Shown: positions 15,334 to 23,291, counted from the stretch's first letter. The stretch: 26,152 nt of DNA from an uncultured Pseudoxanthomonas sp. (GCA_946886405.1 CAMPIO010000049.1:1-26152), one strand, 5' to 3'. Numbers and translations are program-made. Notes: a model not told the origin generated them from the letters alone.

Positions 15334-16074
15334 ATGAAGGGGAGTGTCGCAGCGGGATTGCTGGCCGTGGCGTTCACGGCAACGGCCGGCGAAAAGGTGG
15401 CCGAGCCGGTCAGGTTCTACGCCAATGCGCGCGTCGTGCTGGACGAGCAGGGCGTGCCGCAGCAGGTGCAAGCGAATGAAAAGCTGCCGCCTGTCGTGCG
15501 CGGGGTGATCGAGGAGCGCGTGCGGCATTGGCGCTTCGAGCCGGCGCGCGTCGGCGGTGTCGCCAAGGCGGGCGTGACGCATGTGTTCATGGACGCCTGT
15601 GCCGTGCCGTTGCCCGATGGCGGCATGCGCATGGCGCTGGACTACCGGTCCAATGGCCCGGCCCTCGCGCAGGGTGCGCTCATCGCAGCGCCACCGCGCT
15701 ATCCGGTGGATGCCGCACGCGCGGGACGCGAGGGCAGCTTCCGCGTCGTGATCAACGTCGGCCAGGATGGCGCCGCGACCGTCGGCAGCATCGAGCCACT
15801 GACCGGCGCGTTGAAGCCGTTCGAGAAGACGTTGCGCGACTGGGTGGCCGCGATGCGCTACGTGCCCGAGCAGGTCGATGGGGTACCGATCGCCACCCAG
15901 TTGGCGATGCCGGTGGATTTCGCCATGGGCGGCATGAGCACGCGGCGCATGGAGAGGGAGGAAAAGGAACAGGCCGCCCAGTCGCCCGAATGCCGGGCGG
16001 CGGCCGGCCGTGACACGAACCCGCAGCGTCCGGTGGTACTGGATTCCCCGTTCAAGCCCAGGGAAACCGGCTGA
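15334..16074 (+). CDS. Exported protein with TonB C-terminal-like domain, no membrane anchor
   Basis: 246 residues, with a short signal peptide (about 1-19, cut after TAG). A region at about 117-195 (PPRYPVDAARAGREGSFRVV... ending VAAMRYVPEQVDGVPI) has the pattern of the TonB/TolA C-terminal domain (YP-x-A-x5-G-x2-V plus a W-x-A-x3-Y-x-P-like end). An earlier stretch (about 31-75, VVLDEQGVPQQVQ...RHWRFEPARVGG) looks like a degenerate second copy. The N-terminal TonB membrane helix and Pro-rich spacer are missing, so it would be soluble in the periplasm and cannot itself draw on ExbBD energy. It follows the cyanophycinase-like fusion by 49 nt with an AAGGGGG ribosome site and is probably in the same operon. 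Role unknown. Confidence 0.75.
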   Translation: MKGSVAAGLLAVAFTATAGEKVAEPVRFYANARVVLDEQGVPQQVQANEKLPPVVRGVIEERVRHWRFEPARVGGVAKAGVTHVFMDACAVPLPDGGMRMALDYRSNGPALAQGALIAAPPRYPVDAARAGREGSFRVVINVGQDGAATVGSIEPLTGALKPFEKTLRDWVAAMRYVPEQVDGVPIATQLAMPVDFAMGGMSTRRMEREEKEQAAQSPECRAAAGRDTNPQRPVVLDSPFKPRETG

Positions 16075-16425
16075 CCGGGCGGAAGGGCTGCGAAGGAAGG
16101 GCGGTCGTCGGGTGCGGCGTCCTTCCAGCATGACCTGGCAGACCCGGCAGACTCGGGACAGTGTGACGTGGGTCGCAAATGTGAATTCTGTAAGCTAAGA
16201 TACGGATCACATTTGCAACCGACCCCTCCTTGCCTGGACGGCGTCTTGGGTCGGCGTGCCACCAGGGGCAAGCGGCAAGGTCGGTGAGTCTGACGGACCA
16301 CGGGAGCGCCTCTTCCACAGAAGCGTCAGGGGATCCGTCCATCGATGTCGTACCGCGCTATTGATGTGTCGCGCCCGCGCGGCGCCTGTTCCGTAGCTTC
16401 ACCCCTGACTGTCCTGCCCATCGCC
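16075..16425 (+). other. Non-coding leader (351 bp) upstream of the DUF11-type protein
   Basis: I find no convincing gene here. The last 81 bases form an open frame in phase with the next gene (ATG at 16345), but its codons lack the strong G/C third-position bias of the gene body, so I treat it as leader. The main structure is the inverted repeat at 16170-16225. Confidence 0.6.
16170..16225. promoter_or_regulatory. Long inverted repeat, possible operator or RNA hairpin
   Basis: Perfect 10-bp arms GCAAATGTGA (16175-16184) and TCACATTTGC (16207-16216) surround a 22-nt A/T-rich centre containing TAAGAT (16196-16201). Outer 5-bp arms GGGTC (16170-16174) and GACCC (16221-16225) also pair, with a 4-nt bulge (AACC) on the right. 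The low G+C content is striking against its surroundings. It lies 201-256 nt before the likely start of the secreted protein gene. It could be an operator with two sites around a promoter, or a structured 5' leader. Confidence 0.55.
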
Positions 16426-18075
16426 ATGACGCCTCGTCGCCGGGTGCGCGCGGTCGCGCGTGCGGGCCTGCTGCTGGCCAGCCTGCTGGTGGCCGGCTCC
16501 GCGCTGGCGCTGATCACCGGCACGTGGACCACCAACGGGTCGGCCTCGGCCACCGCCAATGTCAGCGGCATCACGGTCACCTGGACCGGTGCGGCCGACC
16601 AGAACTACGCCAGCGGTACCTTCAACACGGCGGCCGGTGGCTGGTGGACCAATCCCTATGGCGGCACGGTCCCTGGCGGCGCGTCGCTGGTGATGCTGCA
16701 TGACAGCGGCACGCGCAACTACACCGTGACCTTCAGCAAGGCGGTCGACAACCCGGTGCTGCACATCGACCGCATCGGTGGTGCGCTCGGCAGCGATCCC
16801 AACAGTTCGCGCTGGACGCTCGGCGCCACCAGTTCGACCGGTGGCGCGGTGACGATGACCGAACTCAGCGGCAATCCGCAGTTCGTGCTGAGCGGCAGTA
16901 CCTTCTTCCGCCAGACCGGCACCGCCTTCTCCGGTGAGGCGGACGGCGAATGCCGCACCGGCAACGCCGCCTCCGTGGCGCGCGGTGCGGCATGCGGCTC
17001 GATCCGTTTCAATGGCACGGGCATCACCCGCCTGACCTTCAGCGTGGCCCAGTCCGGTCCGACCGGCGGCGACGAACTGGAACTGCGCTGGAGCTTCGAG
17101 GGCTCCAACATCGTCGTGCGCAAGCAATCGGTCGGCGGCGCCGGCACGTTCGGCATCACCGCCAGCAGCGCACTGTCGCAAACGTTCAACCTGGTGACCA
17201 CCGCGCAGAACACGCCCGTGTCGTCCTCGACGTACCCGGTGACGAACCACGCGGGCGCGATCACGCTGACCGAAACGACGGTGCCCGCCGGCTACGTGCT
17301 GACAGGCGCCACGTGTACCGACCAGAACAACGCCGCCGTCACCGCGACCGTCAACGCCGCCGCGCGCCAGGTCACGATCGCCGCAAGTGACTACCGCGCC
17401 AACCAGACCCTCACCTGCACGCTGACCAACAGTGCAACGGCGATGCTCGCGTTGGCGAAAACGTGGATCGACGCCGCGATCAACGACACCGCGACGCTGT
17501 CCGCGACCGGCGGTGCCAATGCGGCATCGCTGGCATCCACGGCGAACAGCGCGGCCGAAACCGACACCGGCACCGCCGTGCAGGTCGTGCCGGGCAACGT
17601 CATCGCCCTGGCCGAAACGCTGGGCGCCGGCAACGCACGCACATATGCGGCCAGCGCCTGGACCTGCTCGGGCGGCAACCTGAGCGGCAACACGTTGACG
17701 CTGACCGCTGCGCATGCGGGCCAGGCCATCGTCTGCACGATCACCAACCGCGGGCGCGTGACGGATGTGTCGGTGGTGAAGTCGAGCGCGTCCGGCACCG
17801 TCACCAGTGGACAGGTGACGAACTTCACCGTGGTCGTGTCGAATGCGGGCCCCACCGCAGCCGATGGCGCGGTGGTCAGCGATACGCCGGGCGCAAGCTT
17901 GAGCTGTCCGGTCGCCGGCAGCCCGATCAGCTGCGTCGCCAGCGGTGGCGCGGCGTGTCCGGGGGCGGCGGTGCTGCCGACGCTGGTCAGCGGCGGCGTG
18001 GCCGTGCCGACGCTGCCCTCCGGGGGCACCGTGACCTTCACCGTGCCCTGCCAGGTCACGGCCAGCGGACTCTGA
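16426..18075 (+). CDS. Secreted protein with prealbumin-like and DUF11-type repeat domains
   Basis: 549 residues from ATG 16426. A signal peptide (MTPRRRVRAVARAGLLLASL, cut near residue 28, SALA) precedes a Thr/Ser/Gly-rich, charge-poor body. Residues about 30-215 are a beta-rich N-terminal domain (GTWTTNGSASATANVSGITV...). They are followed by two SpaA/prealbumin-like repeats (about 225-335 and 340-445, each ending in a C-x-[IL]-TN pattern: LTCTLTNS, IVCTITNRG) and one DUF11-type domain (about 448-549, VVKSSASGTVTSGQVTNFTVVVSNAGPTAADGAVVSDT). It ends right after the DUF11 domain, with no sorting or anchor signal. An upstream in-frame ATG (16345) would add 27 residues with atypical codons. 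Probably a surface or matrix protein; ligand unknown. Confidence 0.7.
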   Translation: MTPRRRVRAVARAGLLLASLLVAGSALALITGTWTTNGSASATANVSGITVTWTGAADQNYASGTFNTAAGGWWTNPYGGTVPGGASLVMLHDSGTRNYTVTFSKAVDNPVLHIDRIGGALGSDPNSSRWTLGATSSTGGAVTMTELSGNPQFVLSGSTFFRQTGTAFSGEADGECRTGNAASVARGAACGSIRFNGTGITRLTFSVAQSGPTGGDELELRWSFEGSNIVVRKQSVGGAGTFGITASSALSQTFNLVTTAQNTPVSSSTYPVTNHAGAITLTETTVPAGYVLTGATCTDQNNAAVTATVNAAARQVTIAASDYRANQTLTCTLTNSATAMLALAKTWIDAAINDTATLSATGGANAASLASTANSAAETDTGTAVQVVPGNVIALAETLGAGNARTYAASAWTCSGGNLSGNTLTLTAAHAGQAIVCTITNRGRVTDVSVVKSSASGTVTSGQVTNFTVVVSNAGPTAADGAVVSDTPGASLSCPVAGSPISCVASGGAACPGAAVLPTLVSGGVAVPTLPSGGTVTFTVPCQVTASGL

Positions 18076-18146
18076 CCCGCCGGCGCGCTTCACAACGGCG
18101 CGACCAGTCTCCATGATGCGGCTCCGTTCTTCACTGCCCTGATGCA

Positions 18147-20246
18147 ATGAGCCGTACTGCCTGGCTGTGGGTGGTGGTGCTGTTGACCGCCCTTGCGCTG
18201 GCTGCGACCTTCCTGGTCACGCCGCGCTTTCCTGTCCCCGTTCCCGACGCAGGGCCGCCGGTCACGCCGTTCGGCTGGAGCGGCCAGCTGTCGCTGGTGG
18301 CGGGCGACGGCGTGCGCGGGAGCCAGGATGGCGTGGGCGCACGGGCACGCTTCGACGATCCGTGGGGCATCGTCGTGATGGAAGACGGCACGCGCTATGT
18401 CGCCGACGCCGGCGACAGCAACCGCATCCGCCGGATCGCGCGCGACGGCACGGTGGCGACGCTGGCCGGAGGTCGCGAAGGCTTCATCGACGGGGTCGGC
18501 GCGGCAGCGGCGTTCCACACGCCGTCTGCACTGGCGCGCGATGCGCAGGGCAACCTCTACGTGGCGGATACCGGCAATCACGCCATCCGCAAGGTCACGC
18601 CGCAGGGCGTGGTGACGACGGTGGCGGGCACGGGCCAGCCCGGGTTCCGTGATGGACCGGCGACGCAGGCGCAGTTCAATGGGCCCATCGGGGTCGCGGT
18701 GGATGGCAGCGGGCGCATCTACGTGGCCGACACCTACAACGACCGGATCCGCCTGATCGCACGCGACGGCACCGTCACCACGGTGGCCGGCGGTGATGCG
18801 CCGGGCTTCCTCGATGGCAGTGGCGGCGAGGCGCGCTTCGACACGCCGACCGGTATCGCCGTGGACGCCACCGGCGTGGTGTGGGTCGCGGACCTGCGCA
18901 ACGACGCGATCCGCAGGATCGGCCCGCACGGCGGTGTCAGCACGTTGCCGCTGCAACCGGACCTGCCGACGCAGGCGGGCCCGCGCCGGCCGTTGTCGCT
19001 GGCGCTCACGCACGATGGCCATCTGTATGTCGGCGAACTGTTCACGGGCCGCGTGATGCAGGTGATGCGCGACGGACGCTGGCACGCGCTGGCCGGTCAT
19101 CTGCCGGGGCAGCGGCTGTCGCGCACGGCGGGACTGTCGGTTGATGCCCGTGGCGATGTGCATGTGACCGATGCAGGTGCCCATCGCGTGCATCGCATCG
19201 CGCGTCTGGCAGCGAATGCCGTGCCCGCCGCCGCGACGGTGGGGCCGTCACCGGATGATCCGTTACCCGCCACCGGCGGTCGCTGGCCGCTGCAGCCGCA
19301 GAATGGCTGGCATGAAGTGGTCGGGACGCTGGGAGAAGTGCGTGGCGACTACAGCGGCGAGAGTCGGCATCACCTGCACGGAGGGCTCGACATCCGCGGC
19401 GACGTCGGCGCCACCGTGCTTGCCATCGCCGATGGCAAGGTCAGCAGCCCCTCCGCTGCCTGGAACTTCGATGGCCTGAGCGAAGGCCTCGGTCTCGGCC
19501 CGCTGGACTACATCCACATGCGCGTCGGCCGCACGCCGCACGGCGACCTGCTGGATCCGGCGCGCTTCCAGCTGCTGCATGATCTCAGTGGCGACCCCAG
19601 CCGCATCCGCGTGCGTCGTGGCACGCGCTTTGCTGCGGGTGACGCATTGGGTACGGTCAACCGCATGGCGCACGTGCACCTGTCGATCGGCCCCTCGGGT
19701 TACGAGCGCAATGCGATCGCGCTCGGCTTCACCGGGTTCACCGATGCCTACCCGCCACGCATCGACGACGTCGCGCTGTTCGACACGCTCGACCAGCCCA
19801 TCGACCAGCGCCGGGACGGCCGCGTCGTGGTGCCGCGCGAGCTGCAAGGCGTACGCATCGTGGTGGATGCATGGGACCAGGTGGACCGCAACCTGCCGCG
19901 CCGCCGCCTGGGCCTGTATGCACTGGGCTACCAGGTGCTGCGCGACGACGGCACGCCGGTGGCGGGTTTCGAAACGCCGCGCATGACCCTCGACTTCCGG
20001 CGCCTGCCGTCCGACGACGCGGTGCAGATCGCCTACGCACCCGGAAGCGGCATCACCGTGCACGGCAGCGCGGTCACGCGATTCAAGTACAGCGTCACCA
20101 ATACCGTCCGCGATGGACACTGGGCGGAAGGCGCGTGGCAGGTCGGCGGGCTGCCAGCCGGCGATTACACCCTCAGGATCACTGCCCGCGACTACAGCGG
20201 CAACGAGGCGCAGGGCCGCCGCGACCTGAAACTGCGGCTTCAATAG
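18147..20246 (+). CDS. NHL beta-propeller / M23 (LytM-type) metallopeptidase fusion
   Basis: 699 residues. An N-terminal membrane anchor or signal sequence (about 5-24) is followed by NHL-type repeats (about 45-355: repeated A-R-F-D/N-x-P-x-G-I-A-V-D...YVADT-x-N-x-I-R-x-I...G-x-V-x-T-V-A-G), the hallmark of a six-bladed propeller. Residues about 385-520 have the M23 zinc-site motifs HGGLD (His411, Asp415) and HVH (509-511), with DVGATVLAIADGKV between. A C-terminal beta-sandwich (about 530-699; PPRIDDVALFDTL..., DYTLRITARDYSGNEAQG) follows. M23 enzymes cut peptidoglycan cross-links or Gly-rich peptides; all zinc ligands appear intact. The propeller is probably a binding platform. The start is ATG 18147, 71 nt after the previous gene. 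Not linked to a known pathway. Confidence 0.85.
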   Translation: MSRTAWLWVVVLLTALALAATFLVTPRFPVPVPDAGPPVTPFGWSGQLSLVAGDGVRGSQDGVGARARFDDPWGIVVMEDGTRYVADAGDSNRIRRIARDGTVATLAGGREGFIDGVGAAAAFHTPSALARDAQGNLYVADTGNHAIRKVTPQGVVTTVAGTGQPGFRDGPATQAQFNGPIGVAVDGSGRIYVADTYNDRIRLIARDGTVTTVAGGDAPGFLDGSGGEARFDTPTGIAVDATGVVWVADLRNDAIRRIGPHGGVSTLPLQPDLPTQAGPRRPLSLALTHDGHLYVGELFTGRVMQVMRDGRWHALAGHLPGQRLSRTAGLSVDARGDVHVTDAGAHRVHRIARLAANAVPAAATVGPSPDDPLPATGGRWPLQPQNGWHEVVGTLGEVRGDYSGESRHHLHGGLDIRGDVGATVLAIADGKVSSPSAAWNFDGLSEGLGLGPLDYIHMRVGRTPHGDLLDPARFQLLHDLSGDPSRIRVRRGTRFAAGDALGTVNRMAHVHLSIGPSGYERNAIALGFTGFTDAYPPRIDDVALFDTLDQPIDQRRDGRVVVPRELQGVRIVVDAWDQVDRNLPRRRLGLYALGYQVLRDDGTPVAGFETPRMTLDFRRLPSDDAVQIAYAPGSGITVHGSAVTRFKYSVTNTVRDGHWAEGAWQVGGLPAGDYTLRITARDYSGNEAQGRRDLKLRLQ

Positions 20247-20358
20247 GGCGAAACCCGCCCGCGAACTTTTCGATGCGTCATGTCGATCCGCGCCCTTGCG
20301 GTTCGTCGTTCTCCTGAAAGCGGCCGGAGTGTCCGGTACGCACGGTCAGGAGGATGCA

Positions 20359-20781
20359 ATGCGCGTCATGGTCATCGTGAAGGCCAGTGAGGATTCGGAA
20401 GCCGGCCGCATGCCGGAGACCGGGCTGCTCGCTGAGATGGGCAGGTTCAACGAGGCGCTGGTCAAGGCCGGCATCATGCTGGCCGGCGAAGGATTGCATC
20501 CCACGTCGCGCGGGGTGCGCGTACGCTTCGATGGCAAGCAGCGTGTCGTCGTCGACGGCCCGTTCGGCGAGACCAAGGAACTGGTCGCCGGTTTCTGGTT
20601 GTGGCAGGTGCGCAACCTGGACGAAGCCATCGAATGGATCAAGCGCGCGCCGTTCGATGGCGGCGCGGAGATCGAACTGCGGCCGGTGTTCGACGTCGAG
20701 GATTTCGGCGACGCACTCACCCCCGAACTGCGCGAGCAGGAAGCGCGGCTCGCCGCGCAGCTGTCAGACAACCCACGCTGA
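20359..20781 (+). CDS. YCII-related (YciI/DGPF) domain protein
   Basis: 140 residues, cytoplasmic. The DGPF motif (66-69) within VVVDGPFGETKELVAGFWLWQV and the ending DGGAEIELRPVFDVEDF are characteristic of the YCII/DGPF family (PhnB-associated, ferredoxin-like fold). Members often accompany ECF sigma factors or VOC proteins; no enzymatic role is firmly known. AGGAGG lies 5 nt before the ATG; an earlier in-frame ATG at 20296 lacks a ribosome site. It is 10 nt upstream of the VOC gene, so the two form an operon. A second, more distant YCII protein is encoded at 25328-25702. Confidence 0.88.
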   Translation: MRVMVIVKASEDSEAGRMPETGLLAEMGRFNEALVKAGIMLAGEGLHPTSRGVRVRFDGKQRVVVDGPFGETKELVAGFWLWQVRNLDEAIEWIKRAPFDGGAEIELRPVFDVEDFGDALTPELREQEARLAAQLSDNPR

Positions 20782-20791
20782 GGCGACACCC

Positions 20792-21199
20792 ATGAGCACC
20801 CAGATCTTCATCAACCTGCCGGTCCGCGACCTGGAGAAATCCAAAGCGTTCTTCGCCGCACTCGGCCACTCGACCAATCCGCAGTTCACCGATGAAAACG
20901 CCGCCTGCGTCGTCATCAGCGACACCATCTACGTCATGCTGCTGGTGGAGCCGTTCTTCCAAGGCTTCACGCGCAAGGCGATCTGCGATGCGCGCACGCA
21001 TACGGAAGTGATCCTCTGCCTCTCCGCCGACAGCCGCGCAGCCGTCGACGGCATGGTGGGCAAAGCGCTCGCCGGCGGCGGCAGCGAGCCGATGGAAGCC
21101 AAGGACTATGGGTTCATGTACCAGCGCAGTTTCCAGGATCCCGATGGGCACCTGTGGGAGGTCGTGCACATGGACGAAGGCGCGATGCAGGCGGATTGA
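20792..21199 (+). CDS. VOC (glyoxalase/bleomycin-resistance-like) family protein
   Basis: 135 residues, one VOC module pair: IFINLPVRDLEKSKAFFAALG at the N-terminus and FQDPDGHLWEVVHMD at the C-terminus, both diagnostic. The family binds a metal ion and covers glyoxalases, dioxygenases and antibiotic-binding proteins, so the substrate cannot be told. It starts at ATG 20792, 10 nt after the YCII gene, with AGG upstream. The YCII-VOC pairing is common in Proteobacteria but its role is undefined. Confidence 0.88.
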   Translation: MSTQIFINLPVRDLEKSKAFFAALGHSTNPQFTDENAACVVISDTIYVMLLVEPFFQGFTRKAICDARTHTEVILCLSADSRAAVDGMVGKALAGGGSEPMEAKDYGFMYQRSFQDPDGHLWEVVHMDEGAMQAD

Positions 21200-21307
21200 T
21201 GTACATGAATGTAGGCGGCGAGACGCTCGGATCTGAATGTGAAAGCTTGCATGCGTCGTGCATCTGTCGTAAATGATGAGGCGACGCATGAGGCGAGAGG
21301 TGCATGA

Positions 21308-21940
21308 ATGCAGGGCAGGAAGCCGACACTCCACGGACGTTCTTCGCGCCACGCGCGATCGCTGGCGCTGATATCGGCGATGATCGTCTCAACCGCAGGA
21401 TGCCAGGGCATGGCGATGACGCAGGAATCGGGTGTGGAGGAAACGAGGGCTGGCGACACGGCTGCATCGGCATGGCCGTTGAAGTTTTTCCAGCACAACT
21501 TCGGCGCGCACTGTTTCGATACCATCGGCTGCAAGATCGTGTACAGCGGTTTCGTCCATGGCGTTGACCGTGACGACGAGGTAAGTCCTCCCGTTTCGTC
21601 CTATCGTGCAAGTCACGAGAAGCTTCTCAGTGCGGGGCACATCGCCCGGCGCAATTTTCCGGCGCCGGCGAAAGTGCAATGGCGCTCCAGGGATGGCGTG
21701 CCGCATGAAGCCGAAGTCGATATCGGCGAGATCTTCAAGGACCGCGTCGTGCTGCACAACGTGCCGCGCGACGAAATCTATGGCGATCTGGGTGATCCGG
21801 ACATCATCCTTGAAGTGAACGATCGCACCATCAATGTCTACATGCGCGCCTTCGTGCCAACGAAGACATTGCAGGTGCCGGGCAACAAGTACAGCGGCTT
21901 CCGCGACGATCTGATCCTGGCTTGGACGAAAACCTACTGA
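21308..21940 (+). CDS. Putative lipoprotein, candidate immunity protein to the DUF2235 lipase
   Basis: 210 residues. A basic N-terminus and hydrophobic segment (about 18-30) end in STAGC, with Cys32 as the probable lipidation site; the -3 residue is Thr, not the usual Leu, so the lipobox is not ideal. The mature part has CFDTIGC (two Cys) and a C-terminal region (EVNDRTINVYMRAFVPTKTL) without a domain I can name. GAGAGG lies 7 nt before the ATG. It is 19 nt upstream of the DUF2235 lipase gene. In type VI secretion loci, Tle1 phospholipases are paired with periplasmic Tli lipoproteins that block self-poisoning; this layout fits that role. The upstream 100 bp is unusually A/T-rich for the window. 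Confidence 0.65.
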   Translation: MQGRKPTLHGRSSRHARSLALISAMIVSTAGCQGMAMTQESGVEETRAGDTAASAWPLKFFQHNFGAHCFDTIGCKIVYSGFVHGVDRDDEVSPPVSSYRASHEKLLSAGHIARRNFPAPAKVQWRSRDGVPHEAEVDIGEIFKDRVVLHNVPRDEIYGDLGDPDIILEVNDRTINVYMRAFVPTKTLQVPGNKYSGFRDDLILAWTKTY

Positions 21941-21959
21941 CACCTCCAGGGAGTGGAGC

Positions 21960-23291
21960 ATGGGCGGCGAACGGCATCCTGATGGTGTAAGCACGGTACC
22001 GGCGACGGCATCGGATCTGGCGACGTTTCCGGACGCCAGCAGGCAACTCGCGAGCTTCCCGGCGCCGTTGCTCCGCGACGGCGATGCGCCGGACCATCGG
22101 CTGTTCGTCGCTGCCTTCGACGGCACCGGCAACAGCATGTACAAGGATGCGCCGGAGAACCACACCAACGTGGCGCGCATCGCGAAACAGCTCGAGCAGG
22201 CGAAGGACCCGACGATCGGCTTTGGATACGTCGAAGGCCCGGGTACGCAGGGTGGCCTCGGCGGCGTCATCGACTTGGCGACGGGCGGCACCTACGAAGC
22301 CCGCATGGAGGAAATGTACCTCCAGTTCATCCAGCAGGCCTCGACGTGGCTGCGGGACAATCCCGATGCCGACATCCGCATCGCCGCCATCGGATTCAGC
22401 CGGGGTGCCGAACAGGCGGCGGGCTTCACGCGCCTCGTGGAGGAGCGGGGCATCCAGGATCCGAGGGGCATGGATGTCGTGCGCGACCGTAACGGTCACA
22501 TCGAAAGGCTCGAGCCCACGCGCCCCAATCTGCGCGAACCCGGCACCGTCATCCAGGCCGTCGGCCTGTTCGATCCGGTCGGCACCGGCGAGCCGCGCGA
22601 CCACGATCGTCGCTTGCCGCCCTCGGTGGTGTCGGGCTTCCAGATCACCGCCGACGACGAGCGGCGCAACCTGTTCCAGTCCACGCGCGTGATGGATCCC
22701 GGGGTGACCGATGGCGGGCGCTTCCTCAACGTCACGGTGGCGGGTGCGCACAGCGACATCGGCGGCGGCTATTCGCAGGACGGCATCGGGATCCGCAGCG
22801 GCAACCTGATGATCGATTACCTCAACGCATTGAGCGACGAGCCCTACCTGGCCAAGCGCGAGGAGCCGACGGATCCCTCGCGCAACGTCATCCATCGCTC
22901 CGAAGAGCACCAGTTCTTCTACCGCACCTCGATCTACGACAAGGCCGGTATGCGAGGAATGCAGGAAGAGCTCGCGCCCGCGCCGCTGTGCAGGATCGAC
23001 TGTCTGGATGCACAGCCTCGCAACCACGCACTGGCTTCGACGCTGGCATGGCGGCCGGTCGCCATCGGGGCGGTGCCGATGGAAGCATCCGGCAACGGTC
23101 GCATGGTCGAGCAGTTGCTCGACGCCGCACAGCGGGGCGATGGCGGTGCGATCGAGCGTCTCTCGCGCGAACAGTTGCATGGAGACGCCGGACAGGCGTG
23201 GCTGCGGGCGGGCCAGCAACGGCTGGAGGCCGCGTCCATCGAGCCGGCGCGCATCGAGCGACAGCACGAACCGGCCGCGCTCGCGCGCTGA
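21960..23291 (+). CDS. DUF2235 alpha/beta-hydrolase, Tle1-like phospholipase (probable toxin effector)
   Basis: 443 residues, no signal peptide. The family motif FDGTGN (53-58), the nucleophile elbow GFSRG (145-149, Ser147), Asp205 in FDPVGTG and His264 in VAGAHSDIGGGY make a complete Ser-Asp-His set as in Tle1 lipases. The last ~110 residues (NHALASTLAWRPVAIGAV... to QHEPAALAR) form a helical, Gln/Arg/Ala-rich tail with no family I recognise. In Xanthomonadales, C-terminal tails of this kind can be type IV secretion signals (XVIPCD), but I do not see that consensus clearly. GGGAG lies 6 nt before the ATG. The upstream lipoprotein gene suggests an effector-immunity pair. No VgrG, PAAR or secretion gene is in the window. 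Tle1 proteins cut membrane phospholipids of rivals; here that is inference. Confidence 0.82.
   Translation: MGGERHPDGVSTVPATASDLATFPDASRQLASFPAPLLRDGDAPDHRLFVAAFDGTGNSMYKDAPENHTNVARIAKQLEQAKDPTIGFGYVEGPGTQGGLGGVIDLATGGTYEARMEEMYLQFIQQASTWLRDNPDADIRIAAIGFSRGAEQAAGFTRLVEERGIQDPRGMDVVRDRNGHIERLEPTRPNLREPGTVIQAVGLFDPVGTGEPRDHDRRLPPSVVSGFQITADDERRNLFQSTRVMDPGVTDGGRFLNVTVAGAHSDIGGGYSQDGIGIRSGNLMIDYLNALSDEPYLAKREEPTDPSRNVIHRSEEHQFFYRTSIYDKAGMRGMQEELAPAPLCRIDCLDAQPRNHALASTLAWRPVAIGAVPMEASGNGRMVEQLLDAAQRGDGGAIERLSREQLHGDAGQAWLRAGQQRLEAASIEPARIERQHEPAALAR

Noticed and set aside
13404..15377. Open frame of 657 codons on the minus strand across the cyanophycinase-like gene
   Set aside because: Antisense to a gene with two intact catalytic domains; its own translation has no signal, domain or ribosome site.
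16175..16216. TGTGA...TCACA arms as a CRP/Clp binding site
   Set aside because: CRP/Clp sites need about 6 nt between the half-sites; here the spacing is 22 nt, so a single canonical site does not fit.
16399..18147. Open frame of 582 codons on the minus strand across the DUF11-type gene
   Set aside because: Arg/Gly/His-rich shadow with no recognisable motif; the plus-strand frame has a signal peptide and repeated domains.
21304..21567. Alternative small gene starting at ATG 21304, overlapping the lipoprotein
   Set aside because: It shares the ribosome site with the 21308 frame, but its translation has no signal peptide or domain; the 21308 frame gives a lipoprotein directly upstream of its likely partner.
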